A stretch of 64,000 nt of DNA from Peribacillus folii (GTDB lineage: Bacteria; Bacillota; Bacilli; Bacillales; DSM-1321). Both the position numbers and the translations under genes were made by a program. This document shows, piece by piece, positions 56,189 through 64,000 of the stretch. A model generated the notes under the pieces. It was not told where the DNA came from and did not search any database. It saw only the letters and a list, made by a program, of their open reading frames with translations. The stretch lies in contig NZ_JASJOM010000001.1 in NCBI RefSeq assembly GCF_030271255.1, positions 124,001 through 188,000 on the forward strand, given 5' to 3'. Every line of letters begins with the position of its first letter. Within the stretch, counting starts at the first letter, position 1.

Positions 56189-57263
56189 TTGAGGGTGATT
56201 GCTCTTCTTTGGCAGCCTCGGCAGCCGCCTTTTTTTGCTGTTCAATTTCCTCGATTTTCATCACCATATATTCGACGTTCTTCAACAACCAGAATTGCCG
56301 CTGCAGTTGAGTGACATCATCCAGCTCCGAGCGCTGCGACCTGCCATCCGAATAGCCCTTCACCAATTCCAAAGCAGAACCAGGGAAGGCAAGATAGCTT
56401 TGCATGAGAAGCAATTCCTCTTCCTTCAGCGGAAAATATCGCATATAGTTATACAGCCAATCGACGCTGTCATCACATTGGGTAGGGTAGGTCCTCGCCG
56501 ATTTAACGAGAAAAGGCAATAAATCGAAATGAGGCGGCGCCATATTCGAGTTCTCGAAATTGATGAAATAACCATATCCCCGTTCATCATAAACGAAATG
56601 CTTAAGGGAGACTTTTCCGTGAGTAACGACGGTTCGAACCTTCTCACTTTCCTTCGTCTTTTCATACCAGGTTTCAAACTTCTTGATCGAATATTTCAAT
56701 GCCTGTGAAATATCATTGAAGAATGAGCATACCGTCATTTCGAATGGTGACATATACCACTTCTTTTCACAGCTGACAATGTACTCATCCATAAAGTCCT
56801 TCTCATTATTCCAGGCATCTAGCGTCCGCTCATAATGCGCTTCCCGTTCTTCTGGATCCACTTGGATTTCTTTTACAGTCAAGGTATGCATCCGGGCAAG
56901 CTCCCTGAACATTTGCTTATGCTTTTCATCACGCTCCCCGTCCCCTGCGTTGTTCAGCCACGGCATCAAATAATACAGCCTGCCATTATGGAGGACGGCA
57001 AACCGTTGGTCCATCGTTTGATAGATGGGAACGATGCGATTATAACCGCGATGATACAGCTTTTGCACATTTTTTATAAAATCAATGCCATTATGCGGTA
57101 AAATCGACTTCAAGGCAAACGTACCGCGATCACTGTATACCTTCTTCACCCGTCCGAAATCCTCGATATATTGTACATAAAGGGCATATTGCTTCAAAAC
57201 GTTTTCCGTGTCCCAATCCCGATTGGCCGACTGCTGATTCTCGTTTTCCTCCACGAGACTCAC
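56184..57263 (-). CDS. ysxE: Spore coat protein YsxE (CotS-family pseudokinase)
   Basis: 359-aa kinase-fold spore coat protein encoded directly after spoVID. The catalytic loop reads THGKVSLKHF (HGK at 215-217) in place of HGD, and the metal motif reads INFEN (234-238) in place of DFD. It is therefore probably inactive as a kinase. The B. subtilis orthologue is a coat protein dependent on SpoVID. The GTG at 57263 and a GTG three codons later are both possible starts. Confidence 0.9.
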   Translation of the reverse strand: MSLVEENENQQSANRDWDTENVLKQYALYVQYIEDFGRVKKVYSDRGTFALKSILPHNGIDFIKNVQKLYHRGYNRIVPIYQTMDQRFAVLHNGRLYYLMPWLNNAGDGERDEKHKQMFRELARMHTLTVKEIQVDPEEREAHYERTLDAWNNEKDFMDEYIVSCEKKWYMSPFEMTVCSFFNDISQALKYSIKKFETWYEKTKESEKVRTVVTHGKVSLKHFVYDERGYGYFINFENSNMAPPHFDLLPFLVKSARTYPTQCDDSVDWLYNYMRYFPLKEEELLLMQSYLAFPGSALELVKGYSDGRSQRSELDDVTQLQRQFWLLKNVEYMVMKIEEIEQQKKAAAEAAKEEQSPSS

Positions 57264-57347
57264 TCACCTTCTCTAAAAAAAACTTAAACCGTTCTCTTCG
57301 TAAAAAACAGGAGCAGGCTTTTATGGCTGCTCTGCTCTCTGTCACGG

Positions 57348-58718
57348 TTAATTTTTATAGGCAACCGCCTTCGGTATATAGACGACTTGACCTTCCTCGA
57401 CATTCTGATTCGACTCCAATTCATTGCTGAAGAGTATCGACTGGACCGTCACTTCATAACGCTGGGCCAGATCTTCAAGCGTCTCTCCTTGCTGAACGAT
57501 GCAAACCTTCATCCTTACCAGCTCTTCTTCTTGCTTCCTGCCGAATAGATCCATGATGGAGGATTGCTTCTCCCCATGGTCAGCCGTTTCTTTTTCATCC
57601 CGTTCCGCGGCGGCTTGCTTCCTGCCCTTATAGCTTTTCACTTCCTTGGCTTGCGGTGCTGGCCTTTCCCTCTCTTTAAACAGCTCGCTAATCGACGAGT
57701 GAGGCTCCTCTTCTTTTTCCACCTTCACCTGTTCATTAAGAATCGGACCTGCCGTAACAGCCTCATCCTCCTGAAGGGTCGGCCCCTCCGTCTTAAACCG
57801 TGCGACTTGGCCGCTCACAATTGGAACACTTTGAAGATTCGCATCTTGCTCCTGAACCTCATTTGCCTTCAGGGACTCTTTTGGCGAGTCCTGCCTGCTA
57901 GGCTTTTCTTCTTGCATGGACGATACAGGCTCCTCGGACACTTGTTCACTAGCATCCTGTTCTTCCTGCCTGCTTACTTCCGCCTCCCACTCCTCCTCTT
58001 CAGGATATGGTGAAACCGGCATGTCAAATACAGGAGCACTGTGTTGATCGCTAATATAAATGGGTTCTTCTTCTTCCTCTTCGTTAGCTTCAGCTACTCG
58101 TTTTGCCTCCGCAGAAAATGGTGTATAAAGCTCATCTTCCTCCTCATCCCGGAAAACAGGCTGAAAATCCGGAATGGTCGGCATTCCAGCCGCATAGGGA
58201 ATGTACGACTCATTTTCGCCATCCGTTTCTTCCTGCTCCTCCACTTCCCCTGCTTCTTGTTCGGCCTCGAGCCGTTCTTCCACATATGAATCATTGTATA
58301 TTCCGGTTATCAGCAAGTCGGCCTGCAATTTCAAGCAATTATGTTCAGGCAACGCATAGTCAAAGCTCTGAATCGAGACGTCGATTTCCTCCAATGAGGC
58401 AACCCGATTGGTCGGAATCGTTATATCAACCGGAAAACGGTGTGTGAACTCATTAAGTCCATTGAGACGCCTCTCGACCTTTTGCACCGCCTTTGGCAAA
58501 AAGGTTTGCGAGAACTCCTCTTGTTCACCATTTTGCGAGTCCTTGTATTCACCGCATAAGTCTAACGAGCCTCGGATAAAAACGTATTGATCACTCTCTT
58601 GAATCGTCACATTCGGGTCCAGGGAAATCGAATAAAGCTCAGCCACTTCCTGTCCCTTCTGGAACCAAACGGATTCCTCTAAAGAAAATCGTAAATGCGA
58701 TTCATTTTCTTGCGACAA
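57348..58718 (-). CDS. spoVID: Stage VI sporulation protein D (LysM), coat encasement factor
   Basis: Drives coat encasement around the forespore and binds SafA and SpoIVA in B. subtilis. The 456-aa product has a conserved N-terminal domain (about 1-160), a long acidic low-complexity middle, and a C-terminal LysM domain (about 405-450, VQQGETLEDLAQRYEVTVQ). A TTG at 58718 lies 7 nt after AAAGGAGG. The upstream in-frame codons lack a site. ysxE follows 84 bp downstream. Confidence 0.93.
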   Translation of the reverse strand: MSQENESHLRFSLEESVWFQKGQEVAELYSISLDPNVTIQESDQYVFIRGSLDLCGEYKDSQNGEQEEFSQTFLPKAVQKVERRLNGLNEFTHRFPVDITIPTNRVASLEEIDVSIQSFDYALPEHNCLKLQADLLITGIYNDSYVEERLEAEQEAGEVEEQEETDGENESYIPYAAGMPTIPDFQPVFRDEEEDELYTPFSAEAKRVAEANEEEEEEPIYISDQHSAPVFDMPVSPYPEEEEWEAEVSRQEEQDASEQVSEEPVSSMQEEKPSRQDSPKESLKANEVQEQDANLQSVPIVSGQVARFKTEGPTLQEDEAVTAGPILNEQVKVEKEEEPHSSISELFKERERPAPQAKEVKSYKGRKQAAAERDEKETADHGEKQSSIMDLFGRKQEEELVRMKVCIVQQGETLEDLAQRYEVTVQSILFSNELESNQNVEEGQVVYIPKAVAYKN

Positions 58719-58887
58719 GACAACTCCTCCTTTCAACTTCAGAAACGGTACATATACCAATAACAATCTATGTGGAAAGACGATTGATTATTCCTTATTT
58801 TCATCGAGCCATAGGTCGTCCTCTTTGCACCCTTTTTTTAAAGGAGAAGTTACTTATGCAATTATTTTGAATAGTCTCATTAAATGA

Positions 58888-58936
58888 ATAAAAAAAGACA
58901 GGCACCCCTTCTCCAAAAGGCATTTGGAAAAGGGAG
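58888..58936 (-). terminator. Terminator after hemL
   Basis: Stem CCCTTTTCCAAA / TTTGGAGAAGGGG followed on the minus strand by TGCCTGTCTTTTTTT. It marks the end of the hemAXCDBL operon. The rest of the 242-bp gap to spoVID holds nothing recognised. Confidence 0.78.
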
Positions 58937-58960
58937 TCCTGACTTAGAGCTTTATTGTGT

Positions 58961-60250
58961 TCATTTTTTTAATTGGGCACATGCCTTTTCTGCCGCAGAG
59001 ATGGTTTTTTCGATATCTTCATCGCTATGTGCAGTGGATAGGAATAAGCCTTCGAATTGGGACGGCGGCAAGTAGATGCCTTGGTTTGCCATTTCCCGAT
59101 AGTAAGAAGCAAAAAATTCCAGATCGGATGTTTTGGCCGTATCATAGTTGATGACTTCTTCATTCGTGAAGAATAGTCCGATCATTGAGCCCGCCCGATT
59201 GAAGGTATGGGGAACATCATACTTTTTGGCTGCTTCCCCGATGCCTTGTTCAAGCAAATCACCTTTCCGGGTGAATTCTTGATAAGATTCCGGCGTCAGC
59301 TGGCTCAGTGTTTCAAGTCCGGCCGTCATGGCCAGCGGGTTTCCTGACAATGTTCCCGCTTGGTAAATCGTTCCGCTCGGAGCGATCCGTTCCATGAATT
59401 CGCGCTTGCCTCCGAACGCTCCTACCGGCAGGCCGCCGCCAATCACTTTTCCAAGACAAGTCAGATCCGGTGTGATGCCAAAATACCCTTGAGCACATTG
59501 ATAACCGACACGGAAGCCTGTCATGACTTCATCAAAGATCAATAATGCCCCGTATTGAGTCGTCACATCCCGTAAGCCTTCGAGGAAACCAGGCTGCGGT
59601 GCAACGACGCCCATGTTCCCGGCAACCGGCTCAACGATGATGCAAGCGATATCTTCGCCAAATTGTTCAAATGCATATTTGGTTGCTGCAAGGTCATTAT
59701 ATGGTACGGTGATCGTATTTTTGGCAATGCCTTCCGGTACACCGGGGCTATCGGGCAATCCTAACGTCGCAACGCCGGAACCGGCTTTGATTAGCAAGGA
59801 ATCTCCATGTCCGTGATATGAACCTTCGAATTTGAGGATTTTATCACGTCCTGTAATGCCTCGTGCCAACCTTAAGGCACTCATGGTCGCTTCCGTTCCG
59901 GATGATACCATCCTGATCATTTCAATGGAAGGCACGCGGTCTATGACCAACTTAGCCAGCTCATTCTCGATCAACGTAGACGTTCCAAAGCTTGTGCCTG
60001 TTTCCGCTACCTTTTTCAAAGCTTCAACGACACGATCATTTGTGTGACCAAGGATAAGCGGTCCCCATGAAAGAACATAGTCGATATATTCATTGCCATC
60101 GATATCATACATTTTTGAGCCTTTGCCGCGCTCCATGAAAATGGGATCCATGTCCACAGATTTGAAAGCACGTACCGGGCTGTTCACTCCGCCTGGCATC
60201 AAATTTACTGCTTCGGCAAACGCTTTTTTCGATTTTTCATATGACCGCAT
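58961..60250 (-). CDS. hemL: Glutamate-1-semialdehyde 2,1-aminomutase
   Basis: PLP enzyme that converts glutamate-1-semialdehyde to 5-aminolevulinate. The 429-aa product has the PLP lysine Lys 268 ([10 protein letters not shown]), the cofactor-binding FDEVMTGFR (239-247) and SYHGHGD. It is the last gene of the hem operon, 25 bp after hemB. Confidence 0.97.
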   Translation of the reverse strand: MRSYEKSKKAFAEAVNLMPGGVNSPVRAFKSVDMDPIFMERGKGSKMYDIDGNEYIDYVLSWGPLILGHTNDRVVEALKKVAETGTSFGTSTLIENELAKLVIDRVPSIEMIRMVSSGTEATMSALRLARGITGRDKILKFEGSYHGHGDSLLIKAGSGVATLGLPDSPGVPEGIAKNTITVPYNDLAATKYAFEQFGEDIACIIVEPVAGNMGVVAPQPGFLEGLRDVTTQYGALLIFDEVMTGFRVGYQCAQGYFGITPDLTCLGKVIGGGLPVGAFGGKREFMERIAPSGTIYQAGTLSGNPLAMTAGLETLSQLTPESYQEFTRKGDLLEQGIGEAAKKYDVPHTFNRAGSMIGLFFTNEEVINYDTAKTSDLEFFASYYREMANQGIYLPPSQFEGLFLSTAHSDEDIEKTISAAEKACAQLKK

Positions 60251-60275
60251 GATTCAATCCCCTTTTCCCATTTTA

Positions 60276-61268
60276 TTATCTTTGTTCTTCGTCCATCCAC
60301 CGTGCAACATCTTTTGAGAAGTACGTGATGATCAAGTCGGAGCCTGCACGCTTCAATCCTGTCAGCATTTCCGTCACGATTGCTTTCTCGTCGATCCAGC
60401 CATTTTGGGCTGCTGCCTTGACCATCGAATATTCACCGCTGACATTGTAGGAAACAACAGGGAGATTAAAATTATTTTTCACATCACGGATGATGTCCAT
60501 GTAAGCAAGTGCCGGTTTGACGATCAGGAAATCCGCACCTTCAGCGACATCGGATTCCGCTTCCCGAAATGCTTCAAGACGGTTGGCAGGGTCCATTTGA
60601 TATGTTTTCCTGTCTCCGAATTGCGGCGCTCCATTCGCAGCATCGCGGAAGGGTCCGTAAAATGCAGAAGCATATTTCACCGCATAAGACATGATCGGAA
60701 TGTCTTCATACCCGGCTTCGTCCAGTCCGGCACGGATCGCTGCCACGAATCCGTCCATCATATTCGAAGGGGCTATGATATCGGCTCCGGCCTCTGCCTG
60801 GCTGATTGCCGTTTTGGCAAGAAGGTCAAGGGAGGCGTCATTGAGAATTCTTTCTCCTTCAACCACTCCGCAATGGCCATGGCTTGTATACTCACAAAGA
60901 CAGGTATCGGCGATGACAATGACTTCAGGATATCGTTTTTTAATGAGGCGGGTCGCTTCCTGCACGAGTCCGTTATGGTGAAATGCGCCTGATCCTTGTT
61001 CGTCTTTATCATGCTCAAAGGGTACACCGAATAAAATGACGGATTTAATCCCAAGGCTTACCACTTCATCCATTTCCGCCTCCAAATTATCCATGGAGAG
61101 CTGATAGATACCAGGCATCGAGTTGATTTCAGTTTTCACCTGTTCACCATCAATGACGAAGATGGGATAAATCAAATCCTCTTTATGCAATTGCGTTTCA
61201 CGCACCAAAGCCCTCATGCCAGCACTTGCACGCAAGCGGCGGTGGCGATTAAATGGAATGTTTTTCAT
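60276..61268 (-). CDS. hemB: Porphobilinogen synthase (ALA dehydratase)
   Basis: Condenses two 5-aminolevulinate molecules to porphobilinogen. The 330-aa product has the Schiff-base lysines Lys 198 ([14 protein letters not shown]) and Lys 251 ([11 protein letters not shown]) and a zinc-type cysteine cluster (Cys 123, 125, 133). The start overlaps the hemD stop by 4 bp. Confidence 0.97.
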   Translation of the reverse strand: MKNIPFNRHRRLRASAGMRALVRETQLHKEDLIYPIFVIDGEQVKTEINSMPGIYQLSMDNLEAEMDEVVSLGIKSVILFGVPFEHDKDEQGSGAFHHNGLVQEATRLIKKRYPEVIVIADTCLCEYTSHGHCGVVEGERILNDASLDLLAKTAISQAEAGADIIAPSNMMDGFVAAIRAGLDEAGYEDIPIMSYAVKYASAFYGPFRDAANGAPQFGDRKTYQMDPANRLEAFREAESDVAEGADFLIVKPALAYMDIIRDVKNNFNLPVVSYNVSGEYSMVKAAAQNGWIDEKAIVTEMLTGLKRAGSDLIITYFSKDVARWMDEEQR

Positions 61269-62062
61269 TGTAAAGTTCCTCCCTTAGTATTGCGTTTCAT
61301 GATGAAGCGAATGATATCGTCAACCATGGCGTCCGTTGTGTAGACACCCGGACATACATCCACTGCTAATCCATGTTTAACAGCGGTCTTGGCAGCGATG
61401 GGTCCAATGCATGCGATGACGATCCTGTCTATGTATGCACCCAGCTCATGGCGTTCCATGATCTGCAGGAAATGGTTGACCGTCGAAGAACTCGTAAAGG
61501 TTATGATGTCAATGGCATGATTCTTTATAAGATGCACGAGTTCTTCTTCGCTGCTTGCTGGAAGTACGGTATGATAGATGATCACTTCATCACATGATGA
61601 TCCCGCATCACTGATTGCTTCTGCAATGACGGACCTGGCGAGATTCCCTTTCGCCAGAAGTACACGGGCTCCCGGTTTGATTGAGGCAATGAACTCCGAA
61701 ACGAACCCTTCCGCAACGAATTCGGTTGGGACGAAATCCGCCTCATATCCGTATCGTTTCAGGGCGACTTCCGTTTTGGAACCGATCACCGCTATTTTTG
61801 GAAGCGTGCCAGGCCGTTTCCCGAGAAGCTTAAAGAAATAATCGACGCCATTTTGGCTGGTCAGGATGATCCAGTCATAGGTATGGATCGCGCCTAAGCA
61901 CCTTTGAACCTCCTTCAAATGGTCAGGCAGGGTGAACTCCAGCAACGGCACAAGCAGCGGGGTTCCGCCATGTTCCTCGATTGATGACTTCAAGCCATCA
62001 GCCTGTCCTTTCCCTCTGGTGATCAATACCTGATAACCCTTAAGGGGCTGGAAGGGAATCAT
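61265..62062 (-). CDS. hemD: Uroporphyrinogen-III synthase
   Basis: Cyclises hydroxymethylbilane with inversion of ring D. The 265-aa product is weakly conserved, as usual for HemD, but shows [13 protein letters not shown] at the N-terminus and the [11 protein letters not shown] / [11 protein letters not shown] pair. Its ATG shares one base with the hemC stop (TAATG), which indicates tight coupling. Confidence 0.93.
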   Translation of the reverse strand: MIPFQPLKGYQVLITRGKGQADGLKSSIEEHGGTPLLVPLLEFTLPDHLKEVQRCLGAIHTYDWIILTSQNGVDYFFKLLGKRPGTLPKIAVIGSKTEVALKRYGYEADFVPTEFVAEGFVSEFIASIKPGARVLLAKGNLARSVIAEAISDAGSSCDEVIIYHTVLPASSEEELVHLIKNHAIDIITFTSSSTVNHFLQIMERHELGAYIDRIVIACIGPIAAKTAVKHGLAVDVCPGVYTTDAMVDDIIRFIMKRNTKGGTLQ

Positions 62063-62994
62063 TACTGATCGAGCTCCGCTTTTACGCGATCGATTAATTC
62101 TTTACCGCCCATTTCACTAATTTTCCTGGCAGCTTCATGTCCAACTGCCTCGGGATCTGTACCCTCGACCATTTCCTTGTACATCACCTTTCCATCCGGT
62201 GAAGCGACCAATGCCGTCAAAGTGACGGAGCCATTATCCTTCGCCACTGCGAAGCCGGCAATCGGCACCTGGCACCCGCCCTCCATTTTATCCAAATAGG
62301 CACGTTCCGCTTCGACCGTCCTTTTTGTATGGGCACACGTCAATTTCTCAAGTTGGTCGAGCAACTCTTTGTCGTCTTCACGGCATTCAATGGATAGCGC
62401 TCCTTGACCAACTGCCGGGATGCAAATGTCTTCATCTAAAAATTCGGTAACGATCTCCCGTTCCCAGCCCATTCTTGAAAGTCCGGCTGCCGCCAGGATG
62501 ATCGCATCATAGTCCTCCGTTTTCAGCTTATTCAAACGGGTATCGATATTGCCGCGAATCCATTTAATTTCAAGATCAGGCCTTCTCGCCAAAAGTTGAG
62601 CGCCGCGGCGCAGGCTGCTTGTGCCGATGATGGAGCCCGGCTTCAATTCAGATAACGTTTCATGATTTTTCGATATCAGGGCATCCCGGTGATCCTCACG
62701 CGGCGGTATGCACCCGATCGTCAAGCCTTCGGGAAGCACTGCCGGCATATCCTTCATGCTATGTACCGCCATATCTATTTCTTTGTCCAGCATCGCCTGT
62801 TCGATTTCTTTAACGAACAAGCCTTTGCCGCCTACCTTGGAAAGTGTTACGTCAAGGATTTGGTCACCTTTTGTGACAATCTCCTTCACCTCGAACTCAT
62901 AAGGAGCACCTAGTGCTTTAAGTTGGTCGATCACCCAATTCGTTTGGGTGATCGCTAATTTGCTTCGTCTAGAACCGACAATAATTTTTCTCAT
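62062..62994 (-). CDS. hemC: Porphobilinogen deaminase (hydroxymethylbilane synthase)
   Basis: Links four porphobilinogens to hydroxymethylbilane. The 310-aa product carries the dipyrromethane cofactor on Cys 241 ([10 protein letters not shown]) and has the catalytic Asp 82 (HSMKDMP) and the [13 protein letters not shown] region. AGGAGG precedes the ATG. It follows hemX by 9 bp. Confidence 0.97.
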   Translation of the reverse strand: MRKIIVGSRRSKLAITQTNWVIDQLKALGAPYEFEVKEIVTKGDQILDVTLSKVGGKGLFVKEIEQAMLDKEIDMAVHSMKDMPAVLPEGLTIGCIPPREDHRDALISKNHETLSELKPGSIIGTSSLRRGAQLLARRPDLEIKWIRGNIDTRLNKLKTEDYDAIILAAAGLSRMGWEREIVTEFLDEDICIPAVGQGALSIECREDDKELLDQLEKLTCAHTKRTVEAERAYLDKMEGGCQVPIAGFAVAKDNGSVTLTALVASPDGKVMYKEMVEGTDPEAVGHEAARKISEMGGKELIDRVKAELDQ

Positions 62995-63003
62995 AGTTTC
63001 CTC

Positions 63004-63834
63004 CTAAGTAGTCCAAAAGTGGAATGTTGAAAGGCTTCCGAAAAGGAAAAAGTTGATTAATACAATCATGAAGGATCCAATGTTCAGAAAGGCCAGTGTC
63101 CTTCCATACATTTGTTTCCGGATTTTCAAGTACAAAAACACACTGTAGCCGATGAGCAATATGAATGAACCAATGATTTTCATATCTAGCCACGATACAC
63201 CCGGCACTTTTATATAAGCCCATTGTATGCCGAGGATGAGCGAGACCACCAATAAGGGAACTCCTATCGCGGCAAGCACATAAGACATATGCTCAAGCTT
63301 GGTTAAATCACCAAGCCGGAGCAGCCTTTTGCCCCACTTCTTCCGCTTCAATAAGTCATATTGGATTAAGTAGAGCAGGGAAAATACGAAAGAAAGCGTA
63401 AATGCCCCGTAAGATAGAATCGCAAAGGTGATATGTATGAGCAAAAGCTCCGAAACGAGACGCTGAGCAAGAACCTGCGATTCAATCTGGACAGGCGCAA
63501 AGGTATGGATGGCCATGACCATGAAGCCTAAAACATTCGTAAAAAAGACCGTGAAATCGACTCTCAGCAAGCGATTGATGATCAATGATAACGATACGAG
63601 GACCCATGCATAAAAGTATAAGCCTTCAAAAATCGTCAATACCGGGAACCTTCCCGTTTTCCATACATACAGAAACAAAAAAATTGTTTGCAGCACCCAA
63701 ACAATAGAAAGCAACCAGAAAGCGACCTTATTCGCCTTCTGGTCATTATTAAGGAAGTCCATAAAATATAAAAGCATACTGATGGCATACAACAATACTG
63801 TGGCTTCGTGCAATCTTGTCATTAGTAATTCCAT
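63004..63834 (-). CDS. hemX: HemX membrane protein (cytochrome c assembly family)
   Basis: 276-aa protein with about eight membrane helices and the CcsA/CcmC-type region LLLIHITFAILSYGAFTLSF. In B. subtilis HemX lowers the level of HemA (glutamyl-tRNA reductase) and is not needed for heme synthesis itself. The ribosome site GAGGTAG overlaps the end of hemA. Confidence 0.92.
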   Translation of the reverse strand: MELLMTRLHEATVLLYAISMLLYFMDFLNNDQKANKVAFWLLSIVWVLQTIFLFLYVWKTGRFPVLTIFEGLYFYAWVLVSLSLIINRLLRVDFTVFFTNVLGFMVMAIHTFAPVQIESQVLAQRLVSELLLIHITFAILSYGAFTLSFVFSLLYLIQYDLLKRKKWGKRLLRLGDLTKLEHMSYVLAAIGVPLLVVSLILGIQWAYIKVPGVSWLDMKIIGSFILLIGYSVFLYLKIRKQMYGRTLAFLNIGSFMIVLINFFLFGSLSTFHFWTT

Positions 63835-63844
63835 ATCTACCTCA

Positions 63845-64000
63845 TTACTGGACAGGAACTGGATTTAGCAGGGATGCCTTGGAGCCGTTCCGCACTTTTT
63901 CATCATCCGCCACCAGGTGGTCTTCTATCAATTCCTCCAAGTGGAAGATTTTCACGAAGTTATTTAATTGCTCTTTTGCATTCGGCTCATCCGCCAGCTC
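63845..64000 (-). CDS. hemA: Glutamyl-tRNA reductase, C-terminal end (cut by window edge)
   Basis: The last 51 codons of a minus-strand gene directly upstream of hemX. The segment KEQLNNFVKIFHLEELIED matches the C-terminal dimerisation tail expected of HemA, and the ending LLNPVPVQ is unremarkable. Identification rests mainly on the conserved hemAXCDBL order, because the catalytic part lies outside. Confidence 0.87.
   Translation of the reverse strand, partial: ELADEPNAKEQLNNFVKIFHLEELIEDHLVADDEKVRNGSKASLLNPVPVQ

Overview
This window is a stretch of chromosomal core genome from an endospore-forming member of the Bacillaceae. Gene content and order closely follow the Bacillus subtilis hisS-to-hemA segment as I remember it. 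The neighbourhood, the RNase E/G gene (absent from B. subtilis) and several insertions point to a Bacillus sensu lato species other than B. subtilis, perhaps of the Peribacillus type. That genus guess is inference. I see no rRNA, tRNA, prophage, insertion sequence or CRISPR array.

Layout, left to right: the 5' part of hisS with its T-box leader; yrzK; the amidase yrvJ; dtd-relA; apt-recJ; secDF; comN; spoVB; yrbG and yrzE; the yajC-tgt-queA-yrzS-ruvB-ruvA run. A noncoding 21-bp tandem repeat array (19.7-20.1 kb) follows. Then come the spore cluster bofC-coxA-kinase-safA, a zinc metallopeptidase on the other strand, the NAD genes nadB-nadC-nadA divergent from nifS-niaR, a repetitive acidic protein, pheA, pheB-obg-spo0B, the ribosomal set rplU-prp-rpmA, RNase G, spoIVFA-spoIVFB, a yabR copy, minCD, mreBCD, radC-maf-spoIIB-comC, folC, a two-gene ATP-grasp cassette, valS with a T-box, ysxE-spoVID, and hemA(partial)-hemX-hemC-hemD-hemB-hemL.

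Most genes lie on the minus strand in compact, overlapping operons. Functions that work together are translation and its quality control (HisRS, ValRS, Dtd, L21/L27 plus the L27-processing protease Prp), queuosine tRNA modification (queA, tgt), Holliday-junction branch migration (ruvAB), de novo NAD synthesis under the NiaR repressor, cell shape and division-site selection (mreBCD, minCD), heme synthesis from glutamyl-tRNA, and a large sporulation set. The last includes Spo0B in the phosphorelay, SpoIIB, SpoIVFA/FB and BofC in forespore-to-mother-cell signalling, and SafA/CoxA/SpoVID/YsxE in coat and cortex assembly.

Places that depart from a plain core-genome picture are: the tandem RimK-like ATP-grasp genes between folC and valS; kinase-fold genes directly downstream of both LysM spore morphogenetic genes (safA, spoVID), one with intact catalytic motifs and one degenerate; a greatly expanded repeat tract in SafA; the heptad DNA repeat array with palindromic spacers; a QAIGN-repeat protein; a small ORF coupled to comC; and a possible ATC start for yrzE.
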